53,429 nt of DNA from a virus. Under the pieces are notes generated by a model. That model saw only the letters and a program-made list of their open reading frames with translations. It ran no database searches and was not told where the DNA came from. Below, one piece after another: positions 39,712-46,539 of the stretch; the first letter of the stretch is position 1, and the number at the start of each line of letters is the position of its first letter. The position numbers were made by a program, and so were the translations under genes. The stretch is from positions 1 through 53,429 of IMG/VR virus record IMGVR_UViG_3300046524_000290. The stretch is one strand, 5' to 3'.

Positions 39712-39804
39712 ATGCAGGCTCTGGAACCTGCCGGACTCCCCATATGGGAGGACGCCAAACCATGCAAGCCAGCCGGCGAAGAACACCGAACACGAAATGT
39801 GTGA
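39712..39804 (+). CDS. Very short ORF in the leader (30 aa), perhaps frameshifted
   Basis: The ATG opens a 30-residue frame beginning MQALEPAGLPIW and ending EEHRTRNV before TGA. Directly downstream, another frame continues with TPARWGNRGAAHG, which resembles the usual continuation of such Pseudomonas phage leader peptides (recalled, not searched). A two-base insertion may have split it. Confidence 0.3.
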   Translation: MQALEPAGLPIWEDAKPCKPAGEEHRTRNV

Positions 39805-39870
39805 CGCCGGCCAGGTGGGGAAACCGCGGCGCCGCGCATGGGGCGGATAGCAACACGGAATTTTTCACTG

Positions 39871-39892
39871 ATGCACCTGGCGACGGGTGCAT
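39871..39892 (+). other. Leader hairpin with TGGCGAC loop upstream of the 84-aa gene
   Basis: ATGCACC-TGGCGACG-GGTGCAT forms a 7-bp stem. It is followed by GGGAAAA and an ACCGGAG element before the ATG at 39917, an arrangement repeated at 40184-40205. Confidence 0.5.
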
Positions 39893-39916
39893 TGGGAAAA
39901 CAACCGGAGAGACGAC

Positions 39917-40171
39917 ATGCCGAAATTCATCCTCGACTACATCTGGCTTTGCCGGGAATGCAGCCTTGATCGCCGCACCGTCGGAAACATGCGTTCCATC
40001 GTTATCCCGGCTCTTCAAAATCGCACCGCCGAGATTCGCCGCGCGGTCGGCCTTGTTCCAGAGGGTTGTGTAGAACTGGAGCAAGACGCGGAGTTGCTGG
40101 AGTCGGCGGTGAGAGCAGGCCTCGAGCGCTGCGCTGTGCAGCCCACCCAGCAAGAGCTATTCGCAGCATGA
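39917..40171 (+). CDS. First gene of the rightward operon, hypothetical (84 aa)
   Basis: ATG after CCGGAGAGACGAC. The protein has a CRECSLDRRTV segment and a helical remainder (EIRRAVGLVPEGCVELEQDA). A longer frame at 39744-40073 overlaps it but is Ser/Arg-rich and lacks a site. Function unknown; probably an early host-takeover gene. Confidence 0.65.
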   Translation: MPKFILDYIWLCRECSLDRRTVGNMRSIVIPALQNRTAEIRRAVGLVPEGCVELEQDAELLESAVRAGLERCAVQPTQQELFAA

Positions 40172-40183
40172 CGATTTCACTGG

Positions 40184-40205
40184 CTGGCCTTGGCGACAGG
40201 GCCAG
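40184..40205 (+). other. Leader hairpin with TGGCGACA loop upstream of the 65-aa gene
   Basis: CTGGCC-TTGGCGACAG-GGCCAG is followed by ACGGGAAA and GCCGGAGGA before the ATG at 40233. Loop and following bases match the hairpin at 39871-39892 although the stems differ, implying a conserved RNA element. Confidence 0.5.
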
Positions 40206-40232
40206 ACGGGAAATCAGCCGGAGGAACACAGC

Positions 40233-40430
40233 ATGACCACGATCATCAAGGACACCTTCACCAGCGGTGCACAGGTGAGCATGGAAATGGATAAGGACGA
40301 AGGCGAGCTGTTTGTCTTTCATTGCCCAGCCGGCCAAGGCTGCAAGGTCAGCAAATGGCCGCTGGACAGCTACCACATGCCGATCGCAATGGCGCATTAC
40401 ACAGAGCGCTGCGCGGCTGAGACTGCTTGA
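40233..40430 (+). CDS. Small hypothetical protein (65 aa)
   Basis: GGAGGAACACAGC precedes the ATG. Acidic beta-strand-rich protein (AQVSMEMDKDEGELFVFHCP) with two Cys in a CPAGQGC cluster. Unknown early protein. Confidence 0.65.
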   Translation: MTTIIKDTFTSGAQVSMEMDKDEGELFVFHCPAGQGCKVSKWPLDSYHMPIAMAHYTERCAAETA

Positions 40431-40442
40431 ACAACCAGCGCC

Positions 40443-40945
40443 ACGACAGCCTGTCGTTAACTGCCCGATCCTCTCTATGAGAGCGCATCGGACTGCTCTC
40501 CACCTTTCACGGCAGGCTTGAGATCGTTCAAGAACCTCCACCGGAAGCCTGAGAGCAGTCCGATGCGGACGCCAACCCAGCAGACGCTGGACACCTGCAC
40601 TCAGCAACATCAGAGACTGGCGAGCGCCCGCCAAGATGCCAACGGCGCGCACTGGAGGATGACCATCATGAAATAGCTGACCTGACCCACCTCGCGCGGC
40701 GCGGCAAGCCTGAAGACCGGCGCCCATCACTCATACAGGCAGCGGACAGTAGGCCATCGATGTCACCGCGCATCGGCCCTTTGAGGTAGGCCACCCCTAC
40801 GCACGTCGACAATTTGATGCTGCAAACCCGGTCTGTCGCCAGTAGCGAGACCGGGCCACCCTCCCCTACAAAAGCCGAATGCACTCCCCTCCGCGCCCAA
40901 CGGCAACCAGCGGAGCGAACGAGTGCATCCGAGTTTTGTTGGATC
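40443..40945 (+). ncRNA. Hairpin-rich non-coding stretch, candidate structured RNA
   Basis: No credible gene lies between 40431 and 40971. Perfect pairings seen: ACGACA/TGTCGT (40443-40457). A 17-bp stem CGCATCGGACTGCTCTC (40484-40500) with 40551-40567, containing a nested AGGCTT/AAGCCT (40514-40519 with 40545-40550). CCCGGTCT/AGACCGGG (40827-40855). ATGCACTC/GAGTGCAT (40879-40928) enclosing CTCCGC/GCGGAG. Such density suggests RNA structure that is kept; function unknown. Confidence 0.5.
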
Positions 40946-40971
40946 AACACCCCGCCACTCTGGAGACGACC

Positions 40972-41376
40972 ATGTCAGCTCTACGCAAGCCCATCCCGGA
41001 AGAGGACTTTCTCGACACGGAGGCAGGTCAGGAATGGCTGACCGAGTCGGTCGACGATCTGCTTTATCGACGCCACGTCGAGGCGCCAAATCCGGTAAGT
41101 CGAAGCAAGGTCCTGGTCAACGCTGACCACCTACCGGAGGCGCTGGCCGATCACATGGCCGCGAACCCTGATCCCGATCGGTACATCGAGAAGATCCTGA
41201 TCGAACTGATCTGTCGCGGGAATGGCGGTGTACTGCACAAGTGGGCCATCGAAGCCGTCGGCGGTGATCCGCAGATCGTTCGGTCGCTCGCCAACGACCT
41301 GGTCGCGGTGCACGCGAACGAATACCGAGATGCCAAGCAAGAAAGCGACCGCGTAGAGCGGGAGTGTGGGTTTTGA
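40972..41376 (+). CDS. Hypothetical early protein (134 aa)
   Basis: TGGAGACGACC precedes the ATG; the longer frame from 40879 runs through a hairpin and is unlikely. Acidic, helical (EAGQEWLTESVDDLLYRRHV; HKWAIEAVGGDPQIVRSLAN). No motif recognised. Starts a chain of genes that overlap by a few bases. Confidence 0.68.
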   Translation: MSALRKPIPEEDFLDTEAGQEWLTESVDDLLYRRHVEAPNPVSRSKVLVNADHLPEALADHMAANPDPDRYIEKILIELICRGNGGVLHKWAIEAVGGDPQIVRSLANDLVAVHANEYRDAKQESDRVERECGF

Positions 41377-41564
41377 GCCCCCACATCCTGATCGACCAAG
41401 CCCTTGATGGTGTGTCGGCGCCAGCCGGTGAAGAAGACATCAGCCTGCTGGTGCAGGCGCTGATCACCCGACTCTTCACCGACGGCGCGATCACCACCGA
41501 CGAGTTCAACCACTATTGCAAACGCCTGCGTGACACCTGTCAGCGGCGCAAGGAGGAAGCATGA
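41373..41564 (+). CDS. Small hypothetical protein (63 aa), TTG start
   Basis: The TTG at 41373 lies eight bases after GGAG and overlaps the upstream TGA. A GTG at 41364 would add three residues but sits inside that GGAG site. The protein is helical (DISLLVQALITRLFTDGA, FNHYCKRLRDTCQRRKE). Overlaps the next gene by 4 bp. Confidence 0.55.
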   Translation: MSPHILIDQALDGVSAPAGEEDISLLVQALITRLFTDGAITTDEFNHYCKRLRDTCQRRKEEA

Positions 41565-41755
41565 GTACGGCACCGGTTAAATCGCTCATCGACGAGCAAC
41601 TCGAGGACATCGAAAACAAGATCGCCCTGCTCGGCTTCGGCCTTCCCTTCAATGAGGTGATCGGCCGCAAGCGCGAGGATCTGGTCGCCAATCTCCCGCA
41701 GCGCCTGGCGCCTTCGATGAAGGGCAAGCAAATTGCGGTGAGAGTTAGGCCGTGA
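41561..41755 (+). CDS. Small hypothetical protein (64 aa)
   Basis: ATGA overlap with the previous gene. Sequence begins MSTAPVKSLIDEQLEDIENK with a helical first half and basic tail. Unknown early protein of the same operon. Confidence 0.6.
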   Translation: MSTAPVKSLIDEQLEDIENKIALLGFGLPFNEVIGRKREDLVANLPQRLAPSMKGKQIAVRVRP

Positions 41756-41868
41756 CCGGTCGCCAATGGGCGCGCCGCCTGATCATCTGGCGTGGCGCGC
41801 TCTCCTCTCTCGTCGTTTTCACCTTTCTGATGCTGCTCAGCGCTCTCGCCGATCGCATCACTCAATAA
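41752..41868 (+). CDS. Very small membrane protein (38 aa)
   Basis: GTG start overlapping the previous stop by 4 bp, as in the rest of this operon. A basic N-terminus (RQWARRLIIWRG) is followed by one TM helix (LSSLVVFTFLMLLSALA). Predicted orientation is N-in. It could modulate the host membrane during early infection. Inferred from coupling and composition. Confidence 0.5.
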   Translation: MTGRQWARRLIIWRGALSSLVVFTFLMLLSALADRITQ

Positions 41869-41911
41869 ACCAAGCATTCAATCGCTGCGCATCGCGCGGC
41901 AAGGATTCCTC

Positions 41912-42649
41912 ATGTCCACGAATACGCGGATCTGGGATCAGGTCAACACGACTGATCCGAGTGCCACCAAAAACTTCACAGGGATGGGCGGCTTCAAGGG
42001 TACGGCCATCAAACCGACCTACCTGATGCGCAAAGCCACCGAAGTGTTCGGCCCATGCGGTGAAGGTTGGGGCTGGACCATCCTTGAAGAACGATTCGAC
42101 GAAGGTGGCCCGCTGCAAGCGCCGACCAAAGAATGGCCGACCGCGCCACTGATCAACGCGAAAGTCCACACCGTGAGAATTGAGCTTTGGTACCAGGGCG
42201 AAGGCGGACAGAAATGCACGGTGACGCACTACGGGCACACGCCATTCGTTCTACTGCAACAAGGCAAGATCATCACCGACTGGGAGGCGGCAAAGAAGTC
42301 GCTCACAGATGCCATCGGTAAATGCCTCCAGCCGCTCGGATTCGCAGCGGACATCCACATGGGGCTGTTCGATGACGCCGCGTATGTCGAGACGGTGCGC
42401 GATGAGGTGGCGTTGAACAAGGCCGAAGATCGGGTGGCGGAAGAAGATCGTCAGAAACAGGAACGGCTGGATTACATCAAGTCGGTCATCGACACCATGG
42501 CTGGCGCACAGTCCGCCCAGGAACTGAAGAAGATCCACGACGTCGCCGTCCGCAAGCTGACTATTCGAAAGGACACCAGAGGTGCCGAGCGCATTTCACT
42601 GGAGTGGAAGCGCATCACCGAAGCTACTGAGCGGGAGAACGCAGCATGA
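41912..42649 (+). CDS. Rad52/Sak-like single-strand annealing protein (245 aa)
   Basis: The motif set TKNFTGMGGFKGTAIKP, TYLMRKATEVFGPCGEGWGW, TDWEAAKKSLTDAIGKCLQP and LGFAADIHMGLFDD is typical of phage Rad52-superfamily annealing proteins (Sak/Erf-like). It would promote recombination and concatemer formation with NinB and NinG. Its C-terminal third is a charged helix. It is followed by a Gp157-type gene. Confidence 0.8.
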   Translation: MSTNTRIWDQVNTTDPSATKNFTGMGGFKGTAIKPTYLMRKATEVFGPCGEGWGWTILEERFDEGGPLQAPTKEWPTAPLINAKVHTVRIELWYQGEGGQKCTVTHYGHTPFVLLQQGKIITDWEAAKKSLTDAIGKCLQPLGFAADIHMGLFDDAAYVETVRDEVALNKAEDRVAEEDRQKQERLDYIKSVIDTMAGAQSAQELKKIHDVAVRKLTIRKDTRGAERISLEWKRITEATERENAA

Positions 42650-43209
42650 CTCAACTTTACGCACTGACCGGCAAGCTCGCCGAACTTCAGGGAATGGCCG
42701 ACACCGATGATGAGGGCCTGAAAGAGGCCCTGCAGCACGCCATGGACGAGATTCAAGGCGAGTTCGAAGTGAAGGCCGACAACATTGTCATGCTGCGTCG
42801 GAACATCGAGAGCGATATCGACGCCATCGACAAAGAGGTTGAGCGCCTCAACGAACTGAAACGCGTGAAGAAAAACAGCGTTTCCCAGATCAGTGATTAC
42901 CTGCGCCGGAACATGGAAGCCGCGGCGATCAAGTCAATCAAGCGACCGCTGTTCACAATCACGCTGGCGCTGGCGCCTGAAAAGGTGATCGTCGACAAGG
43001 AAGACGAGATTCCTGATGACTTCATCGAAACGAAGACTGTGTTCGCCCCTGACAAAAAGTCGATTGCTGCGAAGCTCAAGGAAATCCGTGATCACAACGA
43101 CGCGGTGCGCAAGCGCATCGAAGCCGGCGAAGACGCGGAACATGAGCTGCTACCGGAGCCGGTCTGGGCTCATCTTGAGCGCGGCGAAAGCTCGATCCGG
43201 ATCAAGTGA
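42646..43209 (+). CDS. Siphovirus Gp157-family protein (187 aa)
   Basis: Overlaps the annealing protein by 4 bp. The long coiled coil (DIDAIDKEVERLNELKRVKK) followed by YLRRNMEAAAIKSIK and KVIVDKEDEIPDDFI is the Gp157 signature. The family commonly neighbours phage recombinases; its biochemical role is not established. Confidence 0.88.
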   Translation: MTQLYALTGKLAELQGMADTDDEGLKEALQHAMDEIQGEFEVKADNIVMLRRNIESDIDAIDKEVERLNELKRVKKNSVSQISDYLRRNMEAAAIKSIKRPLFTITLALAPEKVIVDKEDEIPDDFIETKTVFAPDKKSIAAKLKEIRDHNDAVRKRIEAGEDAEHELLPEPVWAHLERGESSIRIK

Positions 43210-43216
43210 GGCCAGC

Positions 43217-43459
43217 ATGTTCAGCAACCACCTCAACCTGATCGAGCAGCAGCGGCAGCACGCGGAATCCATCAATGACCAGGTCGCCCAGTACCTGGCC
43301 ACCGGCGGGCGGATCGAACAACTGAAAAGCCCGCCGCGCAAACCGCCGCCGCCGCCCCGCTCCAACAAAATAGACCCTGAAACGGTCCTCAAGCGGCGCC
43401 GGAAGCCGATATCGGCCGCCGACCGCAAAGCTCTTCGCAAAATGGCGGACTCGCTATGA
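43217..43459 (+). CDS. Small hypothetical protein with proline-rich linker (80 aa)
   Basis: ATG after GAGGCCAGC. N-terminal helix (LNLIEQQRQHAESINDQVAQ), then PPRKPPPPPR and a basic helical tail (LKRRRKPISAADRKALRKMA). Overlaps the next gene by 4 bp. A nucleic-acid-binding or adaptor role is possible but unproven. Confidence 0.62.
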   Translation: MFSNHLNLIEQQRQHAESINDQVAQYLATGGRIEQLKSPPRKPPPPPRSNKIDPETVLKRRRKPISAADRKALRKMADSL

Positions 43460-43920
43460 AATCGAAACGCAAACCCAACAACGGTTTCGCCCGGGCTGAA
43501 CGCAGCTGCCGGTCGCTGCTCAGCACCAATCACGTCGCGGTGGTGAACATCGACCCAAGCGGCAGCCAGATCATGGTGAACTGGAAGAACTGCCGGCAGA
43601 TCCGGAGCCTGGCGATCGCCAATGCTCTGTTCGACTTCTCCTATCACTGGACGATCTACATCGCCGCCATGTGCCGCGATGAACTGGGTACCGAGTACCT
43701 GAAGTCCACGGAGATCTCGCCGCAGGGCATGTACAAGGTCGAGCGTCTGACGGACGCAATCGAGCATTACTACCTGGAGCTGCGCAACAGCGCGAACCCT
43801 AACCATCTGGTTGCGTCAGGCTGGATCGCCATTCCGGACGAGATATCGATGGATGAAGCCCAAGCCGCGAAGCTGTTCTACGCCGCCGGCGCCTGGCATC
43901 AGGTGAAGGTTGCAGCGTGA
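43456..43920 (+). CDS. Hypothetical protein (154 aa)
   Basis: Coupled start (ATGA). It has a basic N-terminus and a mostly helical body with many aromatics (LFDFSYHWTIYIAAMCRDEL, IEHYYLELRNSANP). Conserved type in Pseudomonas phage recombination operons; role unknown. Confidence 0.68.
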   Translation: MKSKRKPNNGFARAERSCRSLLSTNHVAVVNIDPSGSQIMVNWKNCRQIRSLAIANALFDFSYHWTIYIAAMCRDELGTEYLKSTEISPQGMYKVERLTDAIEHYYLELRNSANPNHLVASGWIAIPDEISMDEAQAAKLFYAAGAWHQVKVAA

Positions 43921-44114
43921 GACGAAACATCAACCGGGCGGCCACGCGCCGCCGACAGACCTGGCTGGACTTGCCGGCCAGCGGAATTGAAGAGGTAGGC
44001 CATGGCCAAGAGCAACGCGGAACGGTTAGAGAAAGCCGCGGCGAAGAGGAAGAGCCGCGGCGAAGTCGAAGTACGGTTCCACACCCTGCCCGCTACGCGC
44101 CAAGCCCTTGCTGA
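43917..44114 (+). CDS. Doubtful short ORF (65 aa) overlapping the next gene
   Basis: A GTG overlaps the previous stop by 4 bp like its neighbours, and the first 28 residues (MRRNINRAATRRRQTWLDLP) fill an otherwise empty 80-bp gap. The remainder lies inside the 44002 gene and is Arg/Glu-rich like a shadow frame. Confidence 0.3.
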   Translation: MRRNINRAATRRRQTWLDLPASGIEEVGHGQEQRGTVRESRGEEEEPRRSRSTVPHPARYAPSPC

Positions 44115-44322
44115 ACTGATGGCCTGGAGCGGCATCGAGGAACAGGGCGAGGCGATCACGCTGATGATTCACCACCTGCACGGCCTTGGCCCGGGCGGCG
44201 CCCTTCCCCTACTGACACCTCCGCGACACGAAATCACAATTTCGCCGTCTGTGGCGCGGAAGCTTGAAAACTTCAGGGTACGCGAGGCGCTACGAATTGG
44301 ATCTAGCTGCCTACTGGAATAG
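44002..44322 (+). CDS. Hypothetical regulator-like protein (106 aa)
   Basis: Starts MAKSNAERLEKAAAKRKSRG, a basic N-terminus, followed by VRFHTLPATRQALAELMAWS and a helical part, reminiscent of ribbon-helix-helix-type small phage proteins. Its 3' end overlaps a convergent gene by 20 bp, so its last residues may be altered relative to relatives. Confidence 0.6.
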   Translation: MAKSNAERLEKAAAKRKSRGEVEVRFHTLPATRQALAELMAWSGIEEQGEAITLMIHHLHGLGPGGALPLLTPPRHEITISPSVARKLENFRVREALRIGSSCLLE

Positions 44323-44740
44323 TTTGTTCCAGCACTTTTTTCAGAATGCCCATGAATGTTTTAACGCTCATCAGGCTATCGAAATCGCCCCCGGCAATCT
44401 CGTAGTTATCAGCTAAATCACCATTACGATCAACATTGAATCGAGATATCTCGCTCGCTTTGCCCTCGAGATTGGGAGTAGTGACCACCACCTCAAGTCG
44501 TCCCTTGCTGTCGATTACAAGGGGGCTCACGAGCAACGAGAAAGGCTTACCCAATACCGAGCCAATGAAGCCTCGTTGCTCGGGTAGATGCTCAATAGTT
44601 ACCAACTGGCCGTATTTACGTTCCGCGAGAACCTTCCAATGATCTAGCCGATCAAGGAAGTTAGTTCTCGCGTGAGTTATATCTCTGGCGACTTGCCCGA
44701 GGTAGCTGCCGAAATTATCGGGGTCTTGCTGAAAGTCCAT
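44303..44740 (-). CDS. Hypothetical cargo protein on the opposite strand (145 aa)
   Basis: The ATG at 44740 follows GGGAG by seven bases. Beta-rich soluble protein (GKPFSLLVSPLVIDSKGRLE; EVVVTTPNLEGKASEIS). It is transcribed against the surrounding operon and overlaps its neighbour's end. Probably an inserted lysogen-expressed gene. No family recognised. Confidence 0.62.
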   Translation of the reverse strand: MDFQQDPDNFGSYLGQVARDITHARTNFLDRLDHWKVLAERKYGQLVTIEHLPEQRGFIGSVLGKPFSLLVSPLVIDSKGRLEVVVTTPNLEGKASEISRFNVDRNGDLADNYEIAGGDFDSLMSVKTFMGILKKVLEQTIPVGS

Positions 44741-44852
44741 TTGATATCTCCCATTCAAGTGTCTCGCTCAACTGAGCAAGAACGTAATACCCCAACCTAA
44801 ACCAAATTGCCACCACCGGTCACGGAGGGCGGCGCCTGCATTGGAGAACACC

Positions 44853-45461
44853 ATGGACAGCAAGCCAACTCAGGCACAGATCGACCTGTTATGGCACACG
44901 CTGGGACTGCGGCCAGATTGCCGTGACAGTCGCCACGTGTACCGGAATCGCTTCCTTGCCGGCCCTGGACACGAAGACATGCCTGATCTGGAGGCTCTGG
45001 TAGCGCTGGGTCTGATGAACCAACGGAAGCCTCCAGCCTTCTGCGATCAAAGCGAAATCCTTTTCTACGCCACCGAGGCGGGCGAAAAATTCGCAATCGA
45101 TGCAATGCCACCTGCACCTCCACCGCCCAAGCGCACCAGGTTCGATGCCTACCTCGACGAATGCGAGTGCTACGACAGCTTCGCTCACTTCCTTGGCATC
45201 AACATGCCGCAGTATCAGCAGCGTGGCGGCTGGCCGAATTGGGAGTATCGGATGGTCCGCTATCCGCGTGGAAGCGCTTACCGGCAACATCGTCGTCACT
45301 ACAGTTTCACGCAGTGGTCACCCTATGAGAGCCTTGAAGTTGCCGGCGATTGGGCTTCGACCATGAAAGAAGCGAAGGCGAGCTACAAAGCCGCGCTCAA
45401 GCAGCACCGGGCCCAACCGAAGTATCCCCTGAATGACTTCGATAGAGCCTACTCAGCCTGA
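44853..45461 (+). CDS. Hypothetical protein (202 aa)
   Basis: The ATG lies six bases after GGAG. N-terminal winged-helix-like segment (PTQAQIDLLWHTLGLRP, then LEALVALGLMNQRKPP, ILFYATEAGEKFAIDAM) resembles a MarR-like phage module. The C-terminal part is aromatic-rich (WEYRMVRYPRGSAYRQH). Regulatory DNA binding is possible; unproven. Confidence 0.62.
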   Translation: MDSKPTQAQIDLLWHTLGLRPDCRDSRHVYRNRFLAGPGHEDMPDLEALVALGLMNQRKPPAFCDQSEILFYATEAGEKFAIDAMPPAPPPPKRTRFDAYLDECECYDSFAHFLGINMPQYQQRGGWPNWEYRMVRYPRGSAYRQHRRHYSFTQWSPYESLEVAGDWASTMKEAKASYKAALKQHRAQPKYPLNDFDRAYSA

Positions 45462-45641
45462 CCTATAGCGATATGGCCTCGGAACAGGCGCGGCAAGCAG
45501 TTCGCGCCACCGAGCAAGGTCGGCAATCAGTCGAAGCCCTTCTTCTGCCTCGGCATCCAGCTTTTCATCAGGAAGGCTGAGCAGGCGAACAACCTCGTCG
45601 CCGATCAGCCGCAAGGCCTGAACATCGGTTTTCGCGCTCAT
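45453..45641 (-). CDS. Small hypothetical protein (62 aa)
   Basis: Starts MSAKTDVQALRLIGDEVVRL, an acidic helical protein with Pro/Arg tail. Its end overlaps the convergent neighbour by 9 bp. The stretch 45642-45781 beside it holds nothing recognisable. Confidence 0.5.
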   Translation of the reverse strand: MSAKTDVQALRLIGDEVVRLLSLPDEKLDAEAEEGLRLIADLARWRELLAAPVPRPYRYRSG

Positions 45642-45781
45642 CGCAGTCACCGCTCAGTGTCACCGAGCTTCAACAAATACCCCACTTCTACGAATCACGC
45701 CAGCCGGCGAGGCAATGGATCATTTGCATGCTCAGTCCGATCCTTTGCAATGCCAAAACGAAATCGCAAAAGTGAAATGAT

Positions 45782-46474
45782 TTATCTCAGCAGTTTGGAT
45801 TTTATATAATCATAGGCCTGCTTCGATAGCTCATCCGCCTTCGCCAAAATCCTGCCCTCTTGCCACCCATCAAGCTCAAACTTGTCGCCTAACTCTATGA
45901 TCCTGGTTTTGAATAAATCTACTCTTTCAAATTCTACATCTGGTTCAATTGCCGCCGAAAAAAGACGCACACACCCATAAAACTCATCACAAATATTTAT
46001 TATTCCACCGAATGAGTTTGATAGCTCATCCCCCCACAAAGCACGTGCCTCAATGAGAAGCACTTGCAAGTCAGCCCTCTGAGTTTTAGCCTTCTCCATT
46101 CTAACTATAAAACTATTTGTCACGCTTCTAAGCAAGTCTGGCGGAAGCCCCTCAAAACCGACAATGCAGTTATTCCTACAGAACTGCATATCTTCATAAG
46201 CTGACTGAATAGTTTCCTTAAGATTTATCAGCGAGACAGCCAATTTGCGGGCTAGCTCGTGATCTGACTCTGCTTTTATTTGGCTTCGCCATGCATTAAT
46301 ACTGAAAGCTGCAAGGATCACAGCCACAACCGTCGCAGCGGAAGAAAGTATTTCAAACAGGTCGTGAATATTGTCAACGGTATAGAAATCCGTTTTCAGC
46401 CTAATACTGCCCCACGTAACACCTGCAAGAAATATCAATACGCAGGTCAGCCAAATAATCCAGTCCTTCTTCAA
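45782..46474 (-). CDS. Two-TM membrane protein with cytoplasmic helical domain (230 aa)
   Basis: The TTG at 46474 lies six bases after AAGGAG; an ATG 14 codons upstream has no site. Two TM helices (WIIWLTCVLIFLAGVTWG and LSSAATVVAVILAAFSI) precede about 165 helical cytosolic residues. The gene is AT-rich compared with its neighbours, indicating separate acquisition. The shape fits 2TM effectors of defence systems, but no specific family was recognised. Confidence 0.68.
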   Translation of the reverse strand: MKKDWIIWLTCVLIFLAGVTWGSIRLKTDFYTVDNIHDLFEILSSAATVVAVILAAFSINAWRSQIKAESDHELARKLAVSLINLKETIQSAYEDMQFCRNNCIVGFEGLPPDLLRSVTNSFIVRMEKAKTQRADLQVLLIEARALWGDELSNSFGGIINICDEFYGCVRLFSAAIEPDVEFERVDLFKTRIIELGDKFELDGWQEGRILAKADELSKQAYDYIKSKLLR

Positions 46475-46539
46475 GACGTTCTCCTTTTTGCTAATTAACT
46501 GATTATGCCGGAGCAAACTGCTATCGGCGAGGATCCCCT

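Larger units (their letters stand above)
39584..39916 (+). other. Untranslated leader of the rightward operon with hairpins
   Basis: About 330 bases separate the promoter from the first solid gene. Visible pairings include GCAGG/CCTGC (39715-39732) and ATGCACC/GGTGCAT (39871-39892). No N-like antiterminator gene is present. The leader itself could carry an antitermination signal, or be a decayed short-gene region. Confidence 0.5.

Noticed and set aside
39738-39753. CCCCATATGGGA in the leader as an extra CI operator
   Set aside because: The half-site order and spacing are inverted compared with the GGG-N4-CCC operators.
39744-40073. 109-aa + strand frame across the operon leader
   Set aside because: It lacks a ribosome binding site, has Ser/Arg-rich low-quality composition and overlaps the better 84-aa gene at 39917.
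44220-44235. CGCGACACG near 44225 as another copy of the GTGTCGCGACAC motif
   Set aside because: Only one half-site is present and the flanking bases do not match the other copies.
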